DNA from: Xenorhabdus cabanillasii
GTDB taxonomy: Bacteria; Pseudomonadota; Gammaproteobacteria; Enterobacterales; Enterobacteriaceae
Length of the DNA: 64,000 nt
Assembly (NCBI RefSeq): GCF_003386665.1
Contig: NZ_QTUB01000001.1
Location: 1,860,001-1,924,000 of the forward strand
Reading direction: 5' to 3'
Shown: piece after piece, positions 61,154 to 64,000 of the stretch
Layout of the letters: each line of letters begins with the position of its first letter
Numbering within the stretch: the first letter of the stretch is position 1
The notes under the pieces: model-generated
Database searches by the model: none
What the model saw: only the letters and a program-made list of their open reading frames with translations
Told to the model about the DNA's origin: nothing
Made by a program: the position numbers and the translations under genes

Positions 61154-61185
61154 AAGCGCATCACTTGATTGATGCGCTTTTTTTC
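61154..61185 (+). terminator. terminator of hupB
   Basis: AAGCGCATCA (61154-61163) and TGATGCGCTT (61170-61179), perfect 10-bp stem, 6-base loop, then TTTTT. Confidence 0.92.
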
Positions 61186-61250
61186 TCTTAGCGTTCGAAT
61201 TAGCGTAAGATAATAGTTTCTTTTTCACTAAAGCGGAGTTTTACGTCTTT

Positions 61251-63125
61251 ATGATGGACAACCTACGCACGGCGGCAAACGGCCCAGTGCTTAAAATCGT
61301 GTTGGCTCTAATTATCCTGACCTTTTTGGTGACAGGTGTAACAGGCTACCTGTCAAGTGAAGGCGGTAATTATGCTGCCAAAGTGAATGGTCAAACCATT
61401 AGTCGTGCTCAGTTGGAGCAGGTATTTCAACAAGAAAAAATTTCATTACAGGAAAGACTGGGAGATCAATTTTCAACTCTGCTAAGTAATGAGCAGCAAG
61501 TGAGACTGCTGAAACGCCAGTCATTGGATAGTATTATTAATGCGGTCTTACTTGAACAATATGCAAATAAGTTGGGTCTATCAGCAAGTGATGAGCAAGT
61601 GAAAGCCGAGATCCGCAAACAACCTTATTTCCAGACCGAGGATGGCAAATTTGATAACAATAAATATCTGGAAACGTTAACCAGAGCTGGCCTGAATCCA
61701 GATGCTTATGCGGAACAAGTTCGGCAGGAATTGATTACCCGTCAACTTCGTGCAACGTTACTGGGTTCAGAAATTGCTTTGCCGACAGAAATTAAACAGA
61801 GGGCAGAATTGTCTTTGCAAGAAAGAATGGTTCGTTTGGCAACTCTTGAACTGAAATCAGTTGAAGCGAAGCAGACAGTAACAGAGCAAGAACTGAAAAA
61901 TTACTATGATATGAATAGTAAACGCTTCACAGTGCCTGAGAAAGTTAAAGTCAGCTATATCAAGATGGATGCTGCGGATGAGCTGAAAAGTGTTACCGTA
62001 ACTGATGCTGATATTGAAAAGTATTATAAAAATAACCTGTCAAAATATACACAACCAGAAAGGAAGAAATACAGTCTCATCCAGCTTGCGTCTGAAGCCG
62101 ATGCAAAATCGATTCTTGATGAATTGAAAAAAGGTGCCGATTTCAGCAAATTGGCAGCAGAAAAATCGACGGATAAATATTCTGCTCAGCAAGGAGGGGA
62201 TCTTGGCTGGATGGAAGACAGTTCTTCACCTGATGAGATCAAATCCGCTCATTTAACGGAAAAAGAGCAACTTTCTGATATCATCAAATTATCTAATGGG
62301 TATGCAATCTTCCGTTTGGACGACATTAAACCTCAGGTAGTCAAGCCATTAGCGGATGAACGCACAACAATAGAAAAAACGGTAAAACAAGAAAAAGCGA
62401 TTGATGCGTTTTATGCATTGCAGAGAAAAGTCAGTGAAGCTGCTGCCAATGATAATGAGTCCTTAGCTGCGGCAGAACAGGCCGCTGGTTATAAAGCGGT
62501 TACTACTGATTGGTTTGACCGAGATCATATCCCAGCTGATATTAATTTCAGTCAGGTAGTCCAGGCTATTTTCTTTGGTAATTTGATGGATGATAAAGGC
62601 GCTTCAGGAACTAACTCTGATGTAATCTCTGTTGATGGTGACAGGGCCTTTATTATCCGGGTGGATGATGTTAAACCTGAATCCATTCTGCCATTTGAAG
62701 AGGCCAAAACTCAGGTTACTGAATTAGTAAAACGTCAAAAAGCTGAAAAACAGTTACAGGCTGATGGTGAAAATCTTCTTACAGCATTAAAAGAAGGTAA
62801 AGGCGAACAAGCTCTAAAAGCAGCAGGGCTCCAGTTTGGTGAACCAACCCCAATGACACGTATGCCACAAGCCAACCCGATTACTGATGTGGTATTTACC
62901 CTGCCTCATCCTAAAGATGGTAAACCAGCATATGGATTAGCTCATGATGGGCTTGGCAATGCTGTTTTGGTTCAATTGGATAAAGTTGTGCCTGGCTCTG
63001 TTTCAGAAGAGCAGCTTAAACAATATATGATGGTTGAGCAGTACCAGATGGGTAATGCTATGCTGGAATCTTTAGTCGCTAATTTACGTGATAATGCTGA
63101 AATTAAAATAGGGCAAATTGAGTAA
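61251..63125 (+). CDS. ppiD: PpiD, membrane-anchored periplasmic chaperone
   Basis: The 624-residue protein (E. coli 623) has one N-terminal membrane anchor (VLKIVLALIILTFLVTGVTG), SurA-like chaperone regions and an inactive parvulin domain around residues 265-355 (KYSLIQLASEADAKSILDEL, GGDLGWMEDSSSPDEIK). It assists proteins leaving the Sec channel. The family starts MMD, so the first ATG at 61251 is kept. Followed by a terminator. Confidence 0.96.
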   Translation: MMDNLRTAANGPVLKIVLALIILTFLVTGVTGYLSSEGGNYAAKVNGQTISRAQLEQVFQQEKISLQERLGDQFSTLLSNEQQVRLLKRQSLDSIINAVLLEQYANKLGLSASDEQVKAEIRKQPYFQTEDGKFDNNKYLETLTRAGLNPDAYAEQVRQELITRQLRATLLGSEIALPTEIKQRAELSLQERMVRLATLELKSVEAKQTVTEQELKNYYDMNSKRFTVPEKVKVSYIKMDAADELKSVTVTDADIEKYYKNNLSKYTQPERKKYSLIQLASEADAKSILDELKKGADFSKLAAEKSTDKYSAQQGGDLGWMEDSSSPDEIKSAHLTEKEQLSDIIKLSNGYAIFRLDDIKPQVVKPLADERTTIEKTVKQEKAIDAFYALQRKVSEAAANDNESLAAAEQAAGYKAVTTDWFDRDHIPADINFSQVVQAIFFGNLMDDKGASGTNSDVISVDGDRAFIIRVDDVKPESILPFEEAKTQVTELVKRQKAEKQLQADGENLLTALKEGKGEQALKAAGLQFGEPTPMTRMPQANPITDVVFTLPHPKDGKPAYGLAHDGLGNAVLVQLDKVVPGSVSEEQLKQYMMVEQYQMGNAMLESLVANLRDNAEIKIGQIE

Positions 63126-63169
63126 ATTGCGAAGTTACTCGCAACTGATTTTGCAAAACAGTAATTGAA

Positions 63170-63192
63170 AAAGGCCACTTTCGTGGCCTTTC
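63170..63192 (+). terminator. terminator of ppiD
   Basis: AAAGGCCAC, loop TTTC, GTGGCCTTT (63170-63191): 9-bp perfect stem with the T-run at its 3' arm. Confidence 0.8.
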
Positions 63193-63272
63193 GCATATTT
63201 GAATCTTTCTTGTTGTTCTGAATTTTTGTTGTGGCACTCTTTCCTCCATCAACAAAACATGGAGACATTTTT

Positions 63273-63656
63273 ATGAAGTATTTAAGGATATTATTTAATT
63301 CATTCATTCTTACTTTTGGTATTAGTATGCCGTTATCTCATGCTATTGCAGCAGGAGAGTCTGTTAATAAAGTGGTACTGACACAATCACCCGATCTGCA
63401 TAAGCCCACTACTGAGAAAAGCGAATCAAGGGATAAGGAAGAAAAAGCGCTCTCAGGAAAAGGAAGTATTAATATCAATACAGCGAATGCTGAAGAATTA
63501 GCGAAAGCACTTAATGGTGTTGGTGCCAAAAAAGCACAGGCAATTATTGAATACCGTGAAAAGTATGGCCCATTCACAGCAATTGAGCAGTTACAGGAAG
63601 TACAAGGCATTGGTCCTGCTTTTATAGAGAAAAACCGGGATAAATTAACCTACTGA
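63273..63656 (+). CDS. ybaV: YbaV, ComEA-like helix-hairpin-helix protein
   Basis: From the ATG at 63273 (GGAGA upstream) the product is 127 residues, with a signal peptide (MKYLRILFNSFILTFGISMP to about residue 28, ending AIAA), a charged linker, and a C-terminal double helix-hairpin-helix: ININTANAEELAKALNGVGA and LQEVQGIGPAFIEKN. The family binds DNA; ComEA homologues act in periplasmic DNA uptake, so a similar role is possible. Order ppiD-ybaV-fadM follows E. coli. Confidence 0.92.
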   Translation: MKYLRILFNSFILTFGISMPLSHAIAAGESVNKVVLTQSPDLHKPTTEKSESRDKEEKALSGKGSININTANAEELAKALNGVGAKKAQAIIEYREKYGPFTAIEQLQEVQGIGPAFIEKNRDKLTY

Positions 63657-63661
63657 TTACA

Positions 63662-63703
63662 AGCCCTCTTGATGAATGTGCTGATGATTTTACCAAGAGG
63701 GCT
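63662..63703 (+). terminator. hairpin after ybaV
   Basis: AGCCCTCTTG (63662-63671) and CAAGAGGGCT (63694-63703) form a perfect 10-bp stem with a 22-base loop and no U-run. Confidence 0.55.
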
Positions 63704-63804
63704 GTGATACTGATCAAGAATAATTGATTAAACGCTATTGTAATTAAAATGTTTTGCTATTGTAAATGAATTGACTGGTCAGATGAGTTGAAAGGAAAAT
63801 AGCA

Positions 63805-64000
63805 ATGAGCACGATTATAAAAGTCAGAGGTTATCATATCGATGTTTTTCAGCATGTAAATAATGGACGTTATTTGGAGTTTATGGAGGCGGCTCGATGG
63901 GATTTACTCGCTGAAAGTGACATGTTACGATGGCTAAATAATAATAAAATTGCTTTTATTGTAGCCAATATCAATATTAATTATCGTCATCCTGCTGTAT
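63805..64000 (+). CDS. fadM: FadM (TesC/YbaW) acyl-CoA thioesterase, 5' part
   Basis: The first 65 codons run off the right edge. MSTIIKVRGYHIDVFQHVNN, RYLEFMEAARWDLL and ANININYRHPAV match E. coli FadM (132 residues), a hotdog-fold long-chain acyl-CoA thioesterase III that removes fatty-acid oxidation by-products. The catalytic aspartate region is HIDVFQHVNN. AAGGAAAAT precedes the ATG. Confidence 0.93.
   Translation, partial: MSTIIKVRGYHIDVFQHVNNGRYLEFMEAARWDLLAESDMLRWLNNNKIAFIVANININYRHPAV

Overview
The window reads as a chromosomal segment of a gammaproteobacterium of the Enterobacterales, most likely Morganellaceae close to Photorhabdus or Xenorhabdus. The grounds are proteins very close to Escherichia coli ones, an AT-rich base composition with long AT-rich intergenic gaps, and several ERIC-like repeats of the kind known from these genera. 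The genus is an inference. No rRNA, tRNA or CRISPR array was seen.

Layout. (1) 1-9.8 kb, accessory and partly decayed: a possible gene start, a coding remnant, yjiA with a frameshift, an orphan FimB/MrpI-type recombinase, a YhaO/CyuP-type amino-acid carrier, about 1.4 kb of degraded DNA, a three-lipoprotein CsgG/DUF4810/DUF799 operon and a MATE exporter. (2) 9.8-17.2 kb: ghxP, yjcE, yigM, then metR diverging from metE with MetJ and MetR sites between them. (3) 17.3-25.9 kb, accessory: yidB and an acid-sugar (tetronate) cluster, otnK-otnI-regulator-denD plus two tandem GntP-family permeases. denD is cut by a complete IS1-type element with an 8-bp target duplication, and otnC and ltnD are missing. 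(4) 26-36 kb: udp with two CRP sites, a tyrosine phosphatase, a DedA protein, rmuC, ubiE-ubiJ-ubiB, tatABC and hemB. This follows E. coli minute 86 order. (5) 36-64 kb: dxs, ispA, xseB, thiI, yajL, panE, yajQ, yajR, cyoEDCBA, an OmpK/Tsx channel, ampG, yajG, bolA, tig, clpP, clpX, lon, hupB, ppiD, ybaV and the start of fadM. This follows E. coli minute 9.5-10 order. The hemB-dxs boundary is therefore a synteny junction relative to E. coli.

The genes form recognisable units: ubiquinone synthesis with its quinol oxidase, Tat export, isoprenoid supply (dxs, ispA), proteostasis (tig, clpXP, lon, ppiD) and methionine synthesis under MetR/MetJ control. yjiA, rmuC and ubiB each carry a single extra base in a short homopolymer, so sequencing error must be excluded before calling them pseudogenes. 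The most interesting non-textbook signals are ERIC-like repeats placed 22-28 bases upstream of three start codons in the same orientation, the eroding tetronate locus, and two coding remnants without start codons.
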